DNA of 64,000 nt from Planctomycetota bacterium (GCA_029259935.1 JAJDEH010000068.1:19271-83270); one strand, 5' to 3'. Positions 16,934 to 25,934 are shown, numbered from the stretch's first letter. Numbers and translations: made by a program. Notes: a model not told the origin generated them from the sequence alone.

Positions 16934-17296
16934 GTGGTTGAGCAAGAGAATCCATACTCGCCTCCAGAATCGGCTGATTCACCTTTACCTCACCGCCTCC
17001 AACGTATCACGGTGACCTGGCGGGCCCTTGTTTATTGGCCAATCCTGGGAGCATCGTTGTTAGCGACCTGCGCTGTGGTTCTTGGCGTCATCACGTTTCC
17101 CAACGCCGATCAGTTTATCGATGAAGCACTTCCCGCGCTGCCGCTGTATTTCGCGGGGGGAGCAATGATCGGCCTTGTTGCCGCCGCTTACGGATGGGTC
17201 CGGACGCGATTTGGAAATGGCTCATTCGGTCCCGAAGAACCGGGTTCCGAAGTTCTCGGCGTTAGGAAGACACGTCCGCCCGGCGGCGGATCTTAG
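16934..17296 (+). CDS. Small membrane protein with NPYxxP N-terminus
   Basis: 120 residues if started at the GTG at 16934 (VVEQENPYSPPES). The NPYSPP motif followed by an acidic, proline-rich stretch and then two or three membrane helices is a layout seen very often in planctomycete small membrane proteins. Helices lie near residues 34-60 and 75-95. The frame is open further upstream to 16784, but that part overlaps the tandem repeat and lacks a start signal. Function unknown. Confidence 0.6.
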   Translation: MVEQENPYSPPESADSPLPHRLQRITVTWRALVYWPILGASLLATCAVVLGVITFPNADQFIDEALPALPLYFAGGAMIGLVAAAYGWVRTRFGNGSFGPEEPGSEVLGVRKTRPPGGGS

Positions 17297-17668
17297 CTAG
17301 CGGCCCATGTCGGCCTTCGAGGAGGGGGGGAGAACTGGAAAATTCTTCTCCTTACAAGGAGCGGTTAGGGGAGTATTTATGCCCACATTTCCGCGGAATT
17401 CGACCAGAAATCGGCGATTCTTGCGAAGGATCCGTGCGAAGGCATCGCTCGAACCGCCCCCATAAGGCGGCGAAACACAAACCGCCCCGGCGATTTCCGA
17501 CGTCCCGCAAGGTCGAAATGTCGGCACTTATCCTGCAGATTGCGTGCGCCGCTTGCCGAGCACACTTATCTGAGTCCCTGCTCCCAGGCACCCGAAATGG
17601 GTCCTGCCAAGGGACGAATGTTCGTGTAGACTAAGGAGCTTGCCCTTAACCCGTAATGAGGAGAAATA
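17297..17668. other. Intergenic region upstream of rpsU
   Basis: 372 bases without a credible gene. The part next to 17668 is the rpsU leader. No RNA gene was recognised. Confidence 0.5.
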
Positions 17669-17869
17669 ATGGTTCGGATGCTTGTTCGCGACCGCGAGTC
17701 GATTCAGGAGGCTGTTCGCCGCTTCCGAAAACTGGTTGAACGAAGTGGCCTAAAGAGAGAAATGCGCCGTCGGCAGTATTACGAAAAGCCCAGCGAAATC
17801 AAACGTCGCGCTCGTCTACGAGCCGAACGTCGCGCCCTGAACGCCCGTCGTGCGATGAACAACCCTTAA
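17669..17869 (+). CDS. rpsU: Small ribosomal subunit protein bS21
   Basis: 66 residues, recognised by [42 protein letters not shown] (each quoted in part) and the arginine-rich end. bS21 sits on the platform of the 30S subunit and helps start translation. The ATG has GAGGAG six bases upstream, the strongest ribosome-binding site in this region. It is a single-gene unit here, without dnaG or rpoD nearby. Confidence 0.95.
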   Translation: MVRMLVRDRESIQEAVRRFRKLVERSGLKREMRRRQYYEKPSEIKRRARLRAERRALNARRAMNNP

Positions 17870-17921
17870 AATGGCAGTCCGCTGTAGGGTGGAAAGTTGA
17901 CGTCCCGCCTCGTTCGCCTGC

Positions 17922-18518
17922 CTAGCAATTCCGATATTTGTCGTTAAGCCCTTGTCCCGCCACGATCATCGGAATTACCTTTTCAATTCGCTTGAGCTTG
18001 GTCTCCTCGCGTTTGGCGTCGCCGACGTAGTCCGCATACTCACGCTGCTTGCCTTTGGTGAGTTGATTGAACGAGGCGTTCGCTTTCTTGTTTTTCGCAA
18101 GCGCGCGTTTCAGTTGCGGTGGGATCACGACCAGCTTGTTTCTATCGGCTTTGATTTCGAGTCCTCGGCTTTGTAGATCGATGGCTTCTTTCACATAAGC
18201 CTTGATCCGTCGCGCGTTGATCTCTTTCTTCGACTTGAAACGCCACTGCCGTAGAGCCTTGGTCTTGCCTTCCTGTGCGTTGATCAGCACCCCCTCATTG
18301 TCGGCCAACAACGCGCCCTGAAAAAACCACAGTCCGCAGTACGACTTGAAGGCCCCCAGTCCGATAACGTTCTTTCCATCGACGGTGTAACACGGCGCGC
18401 CCCATTTCACGCCTTCTTCAAGATCGGTGGAATTCAAGATCTTCCGCAGATGAACCAACTCATCGTGCCACTGCTCGGCCGCTTCGATGTACTCGTCAAC
18501 TGTCTTGTACCGCTTCAT
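17922..18518 (-). CDS. DUF1801 / YdeI-OmdA family protein
   Basis: 198 residues. The N-terminal 120 residues match the DUF1801 fold (VDEYIEAAEQWHDELVHLR, VKWGAPCYTVDGKNVIGL, YCGLWFFQGALL), and the C-terminal part the YdeI/OmdA 'bacteriocin-protection' tail (PPQLKRALAKNKKANASFNQL, TKGKQREYADYVGDAKREETK; quoted in part). Members are small cytoplasmic proteins of poorly known function. ATG preceded by AGAGGG. It converges with rpsU across 52 bases. Confidence 0.85.
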   Translation of the reverse strand: MKRYKTVDEYIEAAEQWHDELVHLRKILNSTDLEEGVKWGAPCYTVDGKNVIGLGAFKSYCGLWFFQGALLADNEGVLINAQEGKTKALRQWRFKSKKEINARRIKAYVKEAIDLQSRGLEIKADRNKLVVIPPQLKRALAKNKKANASFNQLTKGKQREYADYVGDAKREETKLKRIEKVIPMIVAGQGLNDKYRNC

Positions 18519-18702
18519 TGAAAACAGGCCCTCTTTGGAGTCAATGCTGTTAACGCGGCGCGCCCAACCCGAATCGGTCGCGAAATATAGGATACCAAAA
18601 GTTCACAGCGTGAGTGCCTATCATGACGACGCGGTCACGATCCTCGCCCGTCGCCAGTGGCTGAGCGGAATGCGCTAGCGCCGCATCGGCCCGCGCAGGC
18701 TG

Positions 18703-19015
18703 ACAGGACTATTCTACTGGTGTCCATTCCGGGCGTAGCGCATTAGCGCGGCTTCGCCAAGCTCATCTGCTTGTCGGCCGATGGCATCGATCAGCCGAAT
18801 CCGATGATTACAAGTCTCCGTTTGCGGACTCTCGCGAAGCATCTTGATCAATCGTCGAGTCACGGCGGCATCGTTCACGGCGATGCGTTGCAGAAGCATC
18901 AACACATTGCCGCTAGACGCGCTAGCGCCGTCTTCCATGATCGGAAGGATCAATCGTCCGCTCGATGCGGGGAAAAGTAACAGGCGGACATGCAGCGCCG
19001 TCAATCGGGCCGAAC
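18703..19015. repeat. Direct repeat, left copy, about 310 bases
   Basis: Matches 20345-20655 in the same orientation with scattered substitutions only. The similarity begins a few bases past the shared stop codon (around CAGGACT) and ends near the codons for RLTALH. Confidence 0.85.
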
Positions 19016-19043
19016 AGTATTGAGAATGTCCCGTTGTAGGCAA
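18714..19043 (-). pseudogene. Truncated duplicate of the C-terminus of the HEAT-repeat gene
   Basis: The last 95 or so codons repeat the C-terminus of the HEAT-repeat protein at 20353-22365 with about 90% identity, from RLTALHVRLLL through MEDGASASSGNVLMLLQR to RYARNGHQ and the same stop codon. Upstream of that point the similarity ends abruptly and there is no signal peptide or start of the parent gene. It is a gene fragment left by a duplication. The two copies face the same way and flank the PEP-CTERM protease gene. Confidence 0.85.
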
Positions 19044-19270
19044 CTAGAAATAGATAAGGGGCGCTAAGGAATCTGGCGTCGCCCCCGGCAATGCGCAAAG
19101 ACTGTTTTACAGATACTGCATGCGTGGAAACGGGGGTCAAACGCTTTAAAGTGTTGGTGCCTATGGGTTTTTTATTAGGAAATCAGCCTCCACTGGACGC
19201 GGCGCGCAATTTGCCAAACAGAAATATGGGGTTTTGCTTTTCGCACTGTGAGCATCCGGAGGGAATCCCG

Positions 19271-20131
19271 ATGAGAAGCGCGTTACGTATCACCGTGGCC
19301 ATCCTTCTGGCCATGTTACTTCCCGGTGCCGCCCAGGCCGACAAGATCCTCGGATCTGGCGTGGCGAGCCTCACTGATCCGGCCGGCTTCGTTGCGACAA
19401 CAAGCTGGCAGTCGCCGCCGGGTTCCGGAGTGCCGATCGGCCTGCAGTACAGTTTCAGCAACTTGCTCGACGGTGGGATCACGGGGCTCTCGGCTGCTCA
19501 GATCCGCTCGGACGTGGAACAGTCGTTGACGATCGTCGCGGCGCACGTACCGATCAATTTCGTCGAGGTGGTAGATGCCGGACCGGCGCCTTCTGATGTA
19601 GAGTACGGCAATGCCGGTACCACGCCCCATTTGCGATTCGGTCACCATGGTATCGATGGTGCGGGTAACACGCTGGCACATGCGTTCTTCCCTCCCGGTG
19701 GTGGTAACCTAGGACTTGGCGGCGATGTTCATATGGACAACGGCGAAAACTGGGCTAGCGCCGGTTTTTTTCTCGAAGTCTTTTTGCACGAACTCGGCCA
19801 CGGGCTAGGTTTGGGCCATGAAGACACTGTATTCTCGGCTGCGGTCCCCAGCGCGTTTAATGCTAACCCGCCAGCAGGCACCGCGCTTCCAATCATGTGT
19901 GCCACATGCTTTCACCAGGGTTCGCCCGGTTTCGCCGATGGCGGATTCTTGTACCAAGATGATATTAATGGATTGCAGAATCTTTACGGGCAGGGCGCTG
20001 GCAGTGTCACGCCGCTATCACCGCAGCAGATGGTCCCCGAACCGTCTTCAATCGCCATCTGGGCAGCGGGCGCGGGTTTTATTGCTCTGTTCATCCGGCG
20101 ACGTGCGCGAAAGCATCGTCGAGCCGCCTAA
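19271..20131 (+). CDS. PEP-CTERM-anchored matrixin-like metalloprotease
   Basis: 286 residues from the ATG at 19271, which follows GGAGGG and starts a signal peptide (MRSALRITVAILLAMLLPGAAQA). Residues 173-183 are HELGHGLGLGH, the full zinc site HExxHxxGxxH of metzincins, and a methionine near 209 can serve as the Met-turn. The C-terminus has the sorting signal V-PEP-SS (256-260), a membrane helix and an arginine-rich tail, so the protein should be processed by an exosortase and exported in a PEP-CTERM system. It likely cleaves extracellular proteins. It lies between two direct repeats derived from its neighbour's gene, and may have arrived or moved with the duplication. Confidence 0.87.
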   Translation: MRSALRITVAILLAMLLPGAAQADKILGSGVASLTDPAGFVATTSWQSPPGSGVPIGLQYSFSNLLDGGITGLSAAQIRSDVEQSLTIVAAHVPINFVEVVDAGPAPSDVEYGNAGTTPHLRFGHHGIDGAGNTLAHAFFPPGGGNLGLGGDVHMDNGENWASAGFFLEVFLHELGHGLGLGHEDTVFSAAVPSAFNANPPAGTALPIMCATCFHQGSPGFADGGFLYQDDINGLQNLYGQGAGSVTPLSPQQMVPEPSSIAIWAAGAGFIALFIRRRARKHRRAA

Positions 20132-20344
20132 CGACTAAGAGTACGAATCTCACCGACCCCTCGTTTCTTGCCAAGCTGGGCACGCGAACAGCACCGATCC
20201 GGGCCACCCATACTTTATACTACGGGATGCACCTTCCGACAGAGAGGACAGAGAGTCTCCATGAGGTCTGGTCGGCAAGTAAAAAGCAAAAGTGGCACGC
20301 AAGAGTTGATGCACCCGCGGTTTCATCCCTCAATCGGCGGATCA

Positions 20345-20655
20345 GGACTTTCCTACTGGTGTCCGTTCCGGGCGTAACGCACTAGCGCGGCTTCGCCAAG
20401 CTCATCTGCTTGTCGGCCGATGGCGTCAATCAGTCCAATCCGCTGATTACAAGTCTCCGCTTGGGGACTCTCGCGCAGTGTCTTGATCAATCGTCGAGTC
20501 ACGGCGGCATCGTTCACGTCGATGCGTTGCAGAAGCATCAACACGTTGCCGCTAGACGCGCTAGCGCCGTCTTCCATGAGCGGCAGGATCAAGCGCCCGC
20601 TCGATTCGGGGACAAGTAACAGGCGGACATGCAGCGCGGTCAAGCGGGTCGAGCC
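20345..20655. repeat. Direct repeat, right copy, about 310 bases
   Basis: The intact parent copy, forming the 3' end of the HEAT-repeat gene; see the left copy at 18703-19015. Confidence 0.85.
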
Positions 20656-22365
20656 ATCGCCTTTTGTTAGATGAACCGACGACCAATCTTGGATCGTCAT
20701 CGGATCCAGCCGGTGCGTTGCCACCGCGAAGGACAGGCTGATCGAGGCACCGCTCCGCAGGTGGCCAACCAGCGCCGCGTGCGCCGCGCTGCCACCGATC
20801 CGTGACAGGGCAACGGCCGCGGCGTCGCGAATTGACGCATAGATTGGATAGGTCGCGACATTTGAATCGGCACTCGTTCGCGCCAGCGGAAAGGGCTCCG
20901 GCCATGCCGTCATGACGAGGGGATCCTGGTATATCAGAGGTCCCTTTTGCTGGTGCGGTTCCGCCAGTGCCTTCTTTAAATCCTGAATTGCTTCACGACC
21001 CGCGATCTGGCCATACGCCAGCAGCGCCGGGACTCGAGAACGCAGCGTCCGGCTCTTGTCCAAGGCGATCGTCCGCAATCGCGCGATCGATTCGGTCGCA
21101 CCAATCCGCGACAAAGCCCAACCCGCCATCGCCTGCGGATTGCTGGCCTTGCCTCGATAGACGGCAAAGTTATTCGTCCCCTCACGCACAAGCAAGTCCA
21201 GCAACTCGGAGACCGCTTCGTCCGCCTTGATTTGGCCCAGAACATAGGCGGCTCGCAATGTGTCGTAGTCGTTGGCTCCTCGTCGCAAGATGCCTCGTAG
21301 TGCTTCAATTGCCGCGGTGCGATGCGCCTCTGGAATCTCGTCGGCTTCCACGATAGGGAAAGGAAGCTCCTTGCCAGTAACCTGGCGAACAAGCTGTTCC
21401 ACGCCGGCGCGATCGGACGCGGCACTGCGGGCATCGCGAAGTTCCTCTAGCAATTCGACATCCGCAGGCTTCAGTGCCCGCAGCAGCAGCGCCTGTTCGC
21501 GATGCGGAAATCGATCGAAATCCTGGGCCCCTTTTAGCCGATGGACCAGGCGTTTCGCAATGCCGCGCGCCGTATCGGGCTGATGTTCAAGAGCGACCAT
21601 CAGAACCGCACTCAAGGTCAGATTCGACAGATCGGCCGACCGCAGTAGGTCCTGAATGTGAGGACTCACTTCGGCCGCAGGCCGGCGGATGAGAGCGCGG
21701 GCGGCAGCCAATTCCAGATTTTCGTATTGGCAACCGAGTACGCCAACCAGGGCGGCCGCTCCCGCCGGGCCGGGCGCTCTGTCGACCACGTCAATCGCCG
21801 ACAGCGCCTCGACGTAGGCTGCGTTATCCTTGTTACGCTCGCCAGAGCGTAAATACTCGACGTTTTTCCGATTGCGTCCCAGACGCGCCACGGCAGTTCG
21901 ATCGAGTTTCTTCAAGATAACGATCGCCTCTTTGGCTTCGCGCGGCGCGCCGTCCGCGGGTAATGTCGTCAACGCAATCTGGGCCGCACGCTGCACGTTG
22001 TGCTTCATCGACTTCGGAGTGGGACCCAGAACAAAGATCGCGTGATGAGGGCTGACCGAACCTGGCACGGCCTGTTGCTGGGAGTCGCCGGCGATCCGTT
22101 GAAGCGTGGCCCGTGCGCGCGGATCCCCGATTGACCCCAGCGCGCCGACCGCCTCCAATCGCAGACCGCCATCCGCTGCGTCGCAGAGTTCTATCAACAG
22201 AGGAACCGCCTGCTTGGACTTCATGAATCCCAGTCCGCGGACGGCGGCGGCTCGATCGGCCGGCGGATAGTAGGTCGGCGGATACCATTCCGCTCGCAGC
22301 GAACTTGGTAAGCTCATCGCCGTGACCATCGCCAAGAGTGCCGAGAGACGGCTTTTCAAGTTCAT
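20353..22365 (-). CDS. Secreted HEAT-repeat protein
   Basis: 670 residues with a signal peptide (MNLKSRLSALLAMVTAMSLPSSLRA). The body is built of HEAT/PBS-lyase-like helical repeats, for example AVRGLGFMKSKQAVPLLIELC, LEAVGALGSIGDPRARATLQR and AYVLGQIKADEAVSELLDLL (quoted in part). Such repeats bind other proteins; no catalytic domain is present. Many planctomycetes carry secreted proteins of this type with no known role. The gene at 22542-23471 lies upstream on the same strand across 176 bases. Its last 310 bases are duplicated at 18703-19015. Confidence 0.8.
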   Translation of the reverse strand: MNLKSRLSALLAMVTAMSLPSSLRAEWYPPTYYPPADRAAAVRGLGFMKSKQAVPLLIELCDAADGGLRLEAVGALGSIGDPRARATLQRIAGDSQQQAVPGSVSPHHAIFVLGPTPKSMKHNVQRAAQIALTTLPADGAPREAKEAIVILKKLDRTAVARLGRNRKNVEYLRSGERNKDNAAYVEALSAIDVVDRAPGPAGAAALVGVLGCQYENLELAAARALIRRPAAEVSPHIQDLLRSADLSNLTLSAVLMVALEHQPDTARGIAKRLVHRLKGAQDFDRFPHREQALLLRALKPADVELLEELRDARSAASDRAGVEQLVRQVTGKELPFPIVEADEIPEAHRTAAIEALRGILRRGANDYDTLRAAYVLGQIKADEAVSELLDLLVREGTNNFAVYRGKASNPQAMAGWALSRIGATESIARLRTIALDKSRTLRSRVPALLAYGQIAGREAIQDLKKALAEPHQQKGPLIYQDPLVMTAWPEPFPLARTSADSNVATYPIYASIRDAAAVALSRIGGSAAHAALVGHLRSGASISLSFAVATHRLDPMTIQDWSSVHLTKGDGSTRLTALHVRLLLVPESSGRLILPLMEDGASASSGNVLMLLQRIDVNDAAVTRRLIKTLRESPQAETCNQRIGLIDAIGRQADELGEAALVRYARNGHQ

Positions 22366-22541
22366 TATTAAGTCCTCGTCGTCGATGTCACTTCCGAAGT
22401 GGGTGGCGGCGGTCGTTAATCAGCGCGGGCGAACTTGATTTGAGCCAATCGTTGGCGAGCGCCCGAGGGGTCCGGGAACTCATCATGCCCCCCCGCCTGG
22501 CCAAGCTTCAGCATGGTTCAAAGATCAACTGCGCGGTACTG

Positions 22542-23471
22542 CTACGGCTTTGAAGCCTCGGCCTTCGTGAGCCGATCCAACTCGCCGCGCAACGGTTGTT
22601 CGTGCATGCTCCACCAGTGCCGCACCGCTGCGACCAACGTTTTGTGTTTCTTTGGCCACTCAGGCACCACGTGGAAACTGTCGCGCAATGTCGCCGCGGC
22701 AGTCAGCGGCATGTGTTTGACGGGGCTCGACAGAGTTTCCCCGAGGGCAATCACCGCGCGAATGTCCTGTGTGGCAGCCAGCATTTGCAGCGGCCTGCAG
22801 CGGCGAAGGTACTCATCATAGTCGTCCGATGGGTTTTGCTCGGCATGTTTCATGGTCCCACGATGCAACTCGAGCAACTTGGGAACGCTCCATGGCGCGG
22901 GCAGTTCGCGAACTAGTTTCTTGTAGCCGACTAACCCACGCATCGACGGGTCGCTGGGATCGAAGGATTCGTCGGCCCACCATGCCAACGGCAATTCCAT
23001 GCCGGGTATTGCGACTCGCTCTTTGACGACCGCCCGTTCGCGGGCCTCGGCTACTCGTCGACGAAATTCAGGAAACGTTAGCGTCTCGTTCTTTCCCGAC
23101 TTTGCATCCTGATACCAAAGTTCCGGTTTGCCGCCGAGACCATCTCGCACCGGGTAATGAGTCCGATATTCGAACAGTTGGTCTTTCCAAAGGCAGAGGA
23201 CGAAGCGTTGCGAGGGGTTGAGCAGATGGGCCGGCAATTCACCTTTGCAAGCGAGATAGATGCCTCGCACTGTGTCCGGTGCGTTGCTGCCCTTGAAGTA
23301 GCCATGGATCTTCAGGACGGGATGCCCCTGTGCATCGACCCGCTCGACGGTCGCATCCACTATGGCAGTCGATCCTTCGACTAATTCTTGAAAAGTGGGC
23401 GGAATGTAGTCCGCGATTAACGGCCGCGTCAGCAATAGGCAAACGCATAACCCAAAAAGTCGCATGCTCAT
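22542..23471 (-). CDS. Secreted hypothetical protein
   Basis: 309 residues with a signal peptide (MSMRLFGLCVCLLLTRPLIA, cleavage near ADY). After it come a beta-rich part of about 100 residues (FQELVEGSTAIVDATVERVD, VLKIHGYFKG, RFVLCLWKD), similar in style to the secreted domains that follow a 'values passed as currents' pattern in planctomycetes, then a helical C-terminal half. No family that I can name. It probably forms a unit with the HEAT-repeat gene downstream. No metal or catalytic motif seen. Confidence 0.65.
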   Translation of the reverse strand: MSMRLFGLCVCLLLTRPLIADYIPPTFQELVEGSTAIVDATVERVDAQGHPVLKIHGYFKGSNAPDTVRGIYLACKGELPAHLLNPSQRFVLCLWKDQLFEYRTHYPVRDGLGGKPELWYQDAKSGKNETLTFPEFRRRVAEARERAVVKERVAIPGMELPLAWWADESFDPSDPSMRGLVGYKKLVRELPAPWSVPKLLELHRGTMKHAEQNPSDDYDEYLRRCRPLQMLAATQDIRAVIALGETLSSPVKHMPLTAAATLRDSFHVVPEWPKKHKTLVAAVRHWWSMHEQPLRGELDRLTKAEASKP

Positions 23472-23728
23472 TGGGATAACTCTCTCCTTCTGAATCGCAT
23501 TCGCGTAGGGTGAAATATAAGACGCGATGGTTCACGAGAAGTTTCGTGGTGCGACGATTTTTTCGCAAGTTGCGTAAAAGCGCAACGGAGGCGAGTTCCC
23601 CAGAGCCCTCGCGTGGAGGGGATGCAAGTATCGAGGTCGCGCACGCGCGGACGCGAACTGGCGGACTTCCGGCTTTGATCGTAGAGAAAGTCGCGGATGT
23701 GGACGAACAGAGTCGCGTCAGGCAGCAA

Positions 23729-24721
23729 CTACTTCGACTTGGCGAACTGTTCGTACTCGCCGGGGATGTTCGCTTGTTTCACATCGCCGCGGTGGAACAA
23801 GAAGCGATAACGGAAGGTGACACTGTCGCCGGCGGGGATCTTCATATCTCCGGTTCCGGCCGGCTTCTTTTCAAAGTCGTGGATGCCGAACGGGTTGGCG
23901 GCGACGAGGCCGTAGTAACGGGCATGCCACCAAGTCGGATGCCGTGGGTTGCTGGGGTGATCGAAGATGGCCACGCCGACGGTCTTCTTGTTGATCGGGG
24001 CCCAATAGTCGACCCATTTGGCTCGCTTGCCCCACATCGCCGCGCCTTCGACTCCCTCGCTGTTGATCGATTTGCCAAGCGCCGTATGGTTGCCGCGTTT
24101 TTCGTCGTTCTTCAGCCGCAGCAACGGATTGGTTCGAATGCCCATCGTCCCTTCCTTGGTATCGCCAAACACAACGTCTCCCTGAGAGGCTTCGAGGGTC
24201 ACGGCGATATCGATGTAGCGGCCCGCCTCGGTGGTGCCAAAGGTCATCTTACGGTTGTCCGTGCAAACGATCTTCCCCTCGGGGTCCTGCCATTCGTCTT
24301 TTGTTAGCAGACTACTTCCCTCGATTTTCAAATCCTTTTGGACGATGCGGCCCGGCTTCAGATCCGAGCCTTTCGACGGATACTCTAGCCAGAACTTAAC
24401 GCCGTTCACGTCATCGTGGGTGAACCACAGCGACTTGTGATGCGGATGATCGCGGGCTTCGTTGTCGACGTCCTGAAGCATGGGATAGTTGCGCGTCATC
24501 GGAATCCCGTGCGGTCCGATGACTGGATACAAGATCGGCTTGGAATGCCCGGTGAAGACGTACTCGGTAAACGGCTGGCCGTCGATCTTCACGACTGCCT
24601 TGCCTTTTGTTTTGGTGATCGTGACCTCGCCGGCCGTCGCCCAACCGCTGGCCATGCTCACGGAAATCATCAGGGTGCCGATCGAGATGGCAGCACATCG
24701 CTTCAGTCGGGCGAGATTCAT
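23729..24721 (-). CDS. DUF6807 (PmoA-like) family secreted protein
   Basis: 330 residues with a signal peptide (ending near ATAGE). Recognised by the family pattern: FTEYVFTGHSKPILYPVIGPHG (quoted in part), RNYPM, DHPHHKSLWF, the W-HPSNPRHPTWWHARYYG region and a final FRYRFLFHRG. Such proteins are often labelled PmoA in databases; this has no link to methane monooxygenase. They are common in planctomycetes near sugar-degradation genes and may act on carbohydrates, unproven. Its ATG overlaps the stop codon of the upstream thioredoxin-like gene (ATGA), which implies translational coupling. Confidence 0.85.
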   Translation of the reverse strand: MNLARLKRCAAISIGTLMISVSMASGWATAGEVTITKTKGKAVVKIDGQPFTEYVFTGHSKPILYPVIGPHGIPMTRNYPMLQDVDNEARDHPHHKSLWFTHDDVNGVKFWLEYPSKGSDLKPGRIVQKDLKIEGSSLLTKDEWQDPEGKIVCTDNRKMTFGTTEAGRYIDIAVTLEASQGDVVFGDTKEGTMGIRTNPLLRLKNDEKRGNHTALGKSINSEGVEGAAMWGKRAKWVDYWAPINKKTVGVAIFDHPSNPRHPTWWHARYYGLVAANPFGIHDFEKKPAGTGDMKIPAGDSVTFRYRFLFHRGDVKQANIPGEYEQFAKSK

Positions 24722-25317
24722 GGTTGCTTGTCCTTACTGTTCTTTATTTGCTGGGAGGTGGGGAGTTCGGCAAGTTTGGCTTCAAGCAATTTCCGCAGCG
24801 CCGCGCTGTCACGCTTTCGATTCACCACGCGAGCGAAATTGCCTTCCCAAAAAACTTTGCCGTCCGCATCGATCAGGTAGGAAACGGGCCAGAAAGTAAC
24901 ACCATAGTTGCCGTTATTGCGGCAGTCCAGATCCCACAGCACGGGATGTTTGAGGTTTTGTTTCTCGACCATTTCCGTGATGTATTCCAGCGATTCGGAT
25001 TTGCCTCGAGTAATCTCGATCAGCACCAGCCCTTGCTCGGCGTATTGTTCGCGCCACCTGACCAGGTGAGGCCTAATGGAAATGCAATTCTCTCAGAAGT
25101 TGAAGGTCAACCAAACGACCTTCCCTTTGAGTTTTTCCAATGTGAGCGGTTCGGACGCGCCAATCCAATGCCCAGCCTCGGAAACGATTTCTGGTGGAGC
25201 TTTGCCCAGATAGGAATTTCGCGAGTTCTTTTGGCCCAGAGCATCCGAACTAGCCAGTCCCGTAATTGCGAGAGCGAAGACGAGCATTGAACGTGGCATC
25301 GAAATTGACCTGTTCAT
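24718..25317 (-). CDS. Thioredoxin-like selenoprotein candidate (UxxC), secreted
   Basis: 199 residues if the UGA at 25093-25095 is read as selenocysteine (residue 75). Before it: a signal peptide (MNRSISMPRSMLVFALAITG; ATG at 25299 is an alternative start), then LKGKVVWLTFNF, the strand that leads into the redox site of TlpA/AhpC-like proteins. After it, in the same frame and without another stop: ENC, then IRPHLVRWREQYAEQGLVLI, and the C-terminal thioredoxin elements FWPVSYLIDADGKVFWEG, with the cis-proline. The motif becomes U-E-N-C where homologues carry CxxC. A hairpin with a GGUC loop follows the UGA. It should act as a periplasmic thiol-redox protein. The 3' end overlaps the DUF6807 start. 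The alternative is a one-stop pseudogene, which I think less likely. Confidence 0.75.
25051..25074 (-). promoter_or_regulatory. SECIS-like hairpin after the UGA of the thioredoxin-like gene
   Basis: On the mRNA: GCCUCACCU-GGUC-AGGUGGC. The five pairs CACCU/AGGUG close a GGUC loop, and outer G-C pairs form across a small mismatch or bulge. The loop begins about 29 bases after the UGA. E. coli fdhF also presents GGUC in its SECIS loop. Bacterial SECIS elements sit inside the coding region just downstream of the UGA, as here. Confidence 0.6.
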
Positions 25318-25703
25318 GAAAGAGTTCATGCCCACGAGAAACATAAAAAGTACGAAGGAAGCGCTGCTTGGCTCGAAGCCGTTTTTTCCATGGTACGTGT
25401 TGGAGAGTCGTTGATTGCTCCGCAATCAGAACGTAATGTTCGCGGAGCGAACAACGACTTTCCATGATAATCGTTTCGCCGGCCCCACTAAAGCGATAAT
25501 CGTTGCTCACGGAGTAGTTCCGTGCATATTTCCATAAAAGGCTATCTTGCAACGGTTTATCCGCGACGGGCGATTGCCTTCGCCACGTAATCGGACTGCC
25601 AGATCCGGGGCGCCGCGTGCCATCAGATGAGTCACGCGGGGAGCCAGCCCGGGGCGTGCGTGCGTGAGCGGCAAACCACTAGCCTGGATAATTCACGAGT
25701 AGT

Positions 25704-25787
25704 TCACAAAATGGGACTGGCTCCGAGCCAAGTTGGATTGGGACGCGGATTTGAGGTGGATGTCTCGGTGCCTGTCCCATTTTGTGA
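25704..25787. repeat. Inverted repeat element 1
   Basis: 24-base arms at 25704-25727 and 25764-25787 with two mismatches, sharing the core GGxxCxGTCCCATTTTGTGA in one direction. The 36-base spacer is not related to that of element 2. Confidence 0.85.
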
Positions 25788-25806
25788 TCGGCCTATTGGG
25801 TGAGCC

Positions 25807-25889
25807 GTCAATAGTGGGACAGGCACCGAGTCGCGTCCCCTACACCGCCGCGGAAACACAATGAACTCGGAGCCAGTCCCATTATTGAC
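25807..25889. repeat. Inverted repeat element 2
   Basis: 24-base arms at 25807-25830 and 25866-25889 with three mismatches. The arms are related to those of element 1 (CTCGG-GCC-GTCCCA core), so four related half sites occur within 190 bases in alternating orientation. Confidence 0.85.
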
Positions 25890-25934
25890 TCCCGTGGTGA
25901 ATAAGCCGGGCTTAAGACTCGACTGAGAAGAGCG

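Larger units (their letters stand above)
25318..25934. other. Intergenic region with two inverted-repeat elements
   Basis: 617 bases without a gene. It should hold the promoter of the thioredoxin-like/DUF6807 unit near 25318-25450, and it contains the two large inverted repeats listed separately. Confidence 0.55.

Noticed and set aside
17297..17527. Small minus-strand frame upstream of rpsU
   Set aside because: No recognised family and rich in residues that favour random GC-rich reading; left out.
25093..25095. Reading the UGA as an ordinary stop that splits the thioredoxin-like gene into two pseudogene pieces
   Set aside because: The frame is intact on both sides, the UGA falls exactly at the redox-site cysteine, the downstream gene depends on coupling, and a hairpin follows. 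A pseudogene is possible but less economical, given the second case at 54749.
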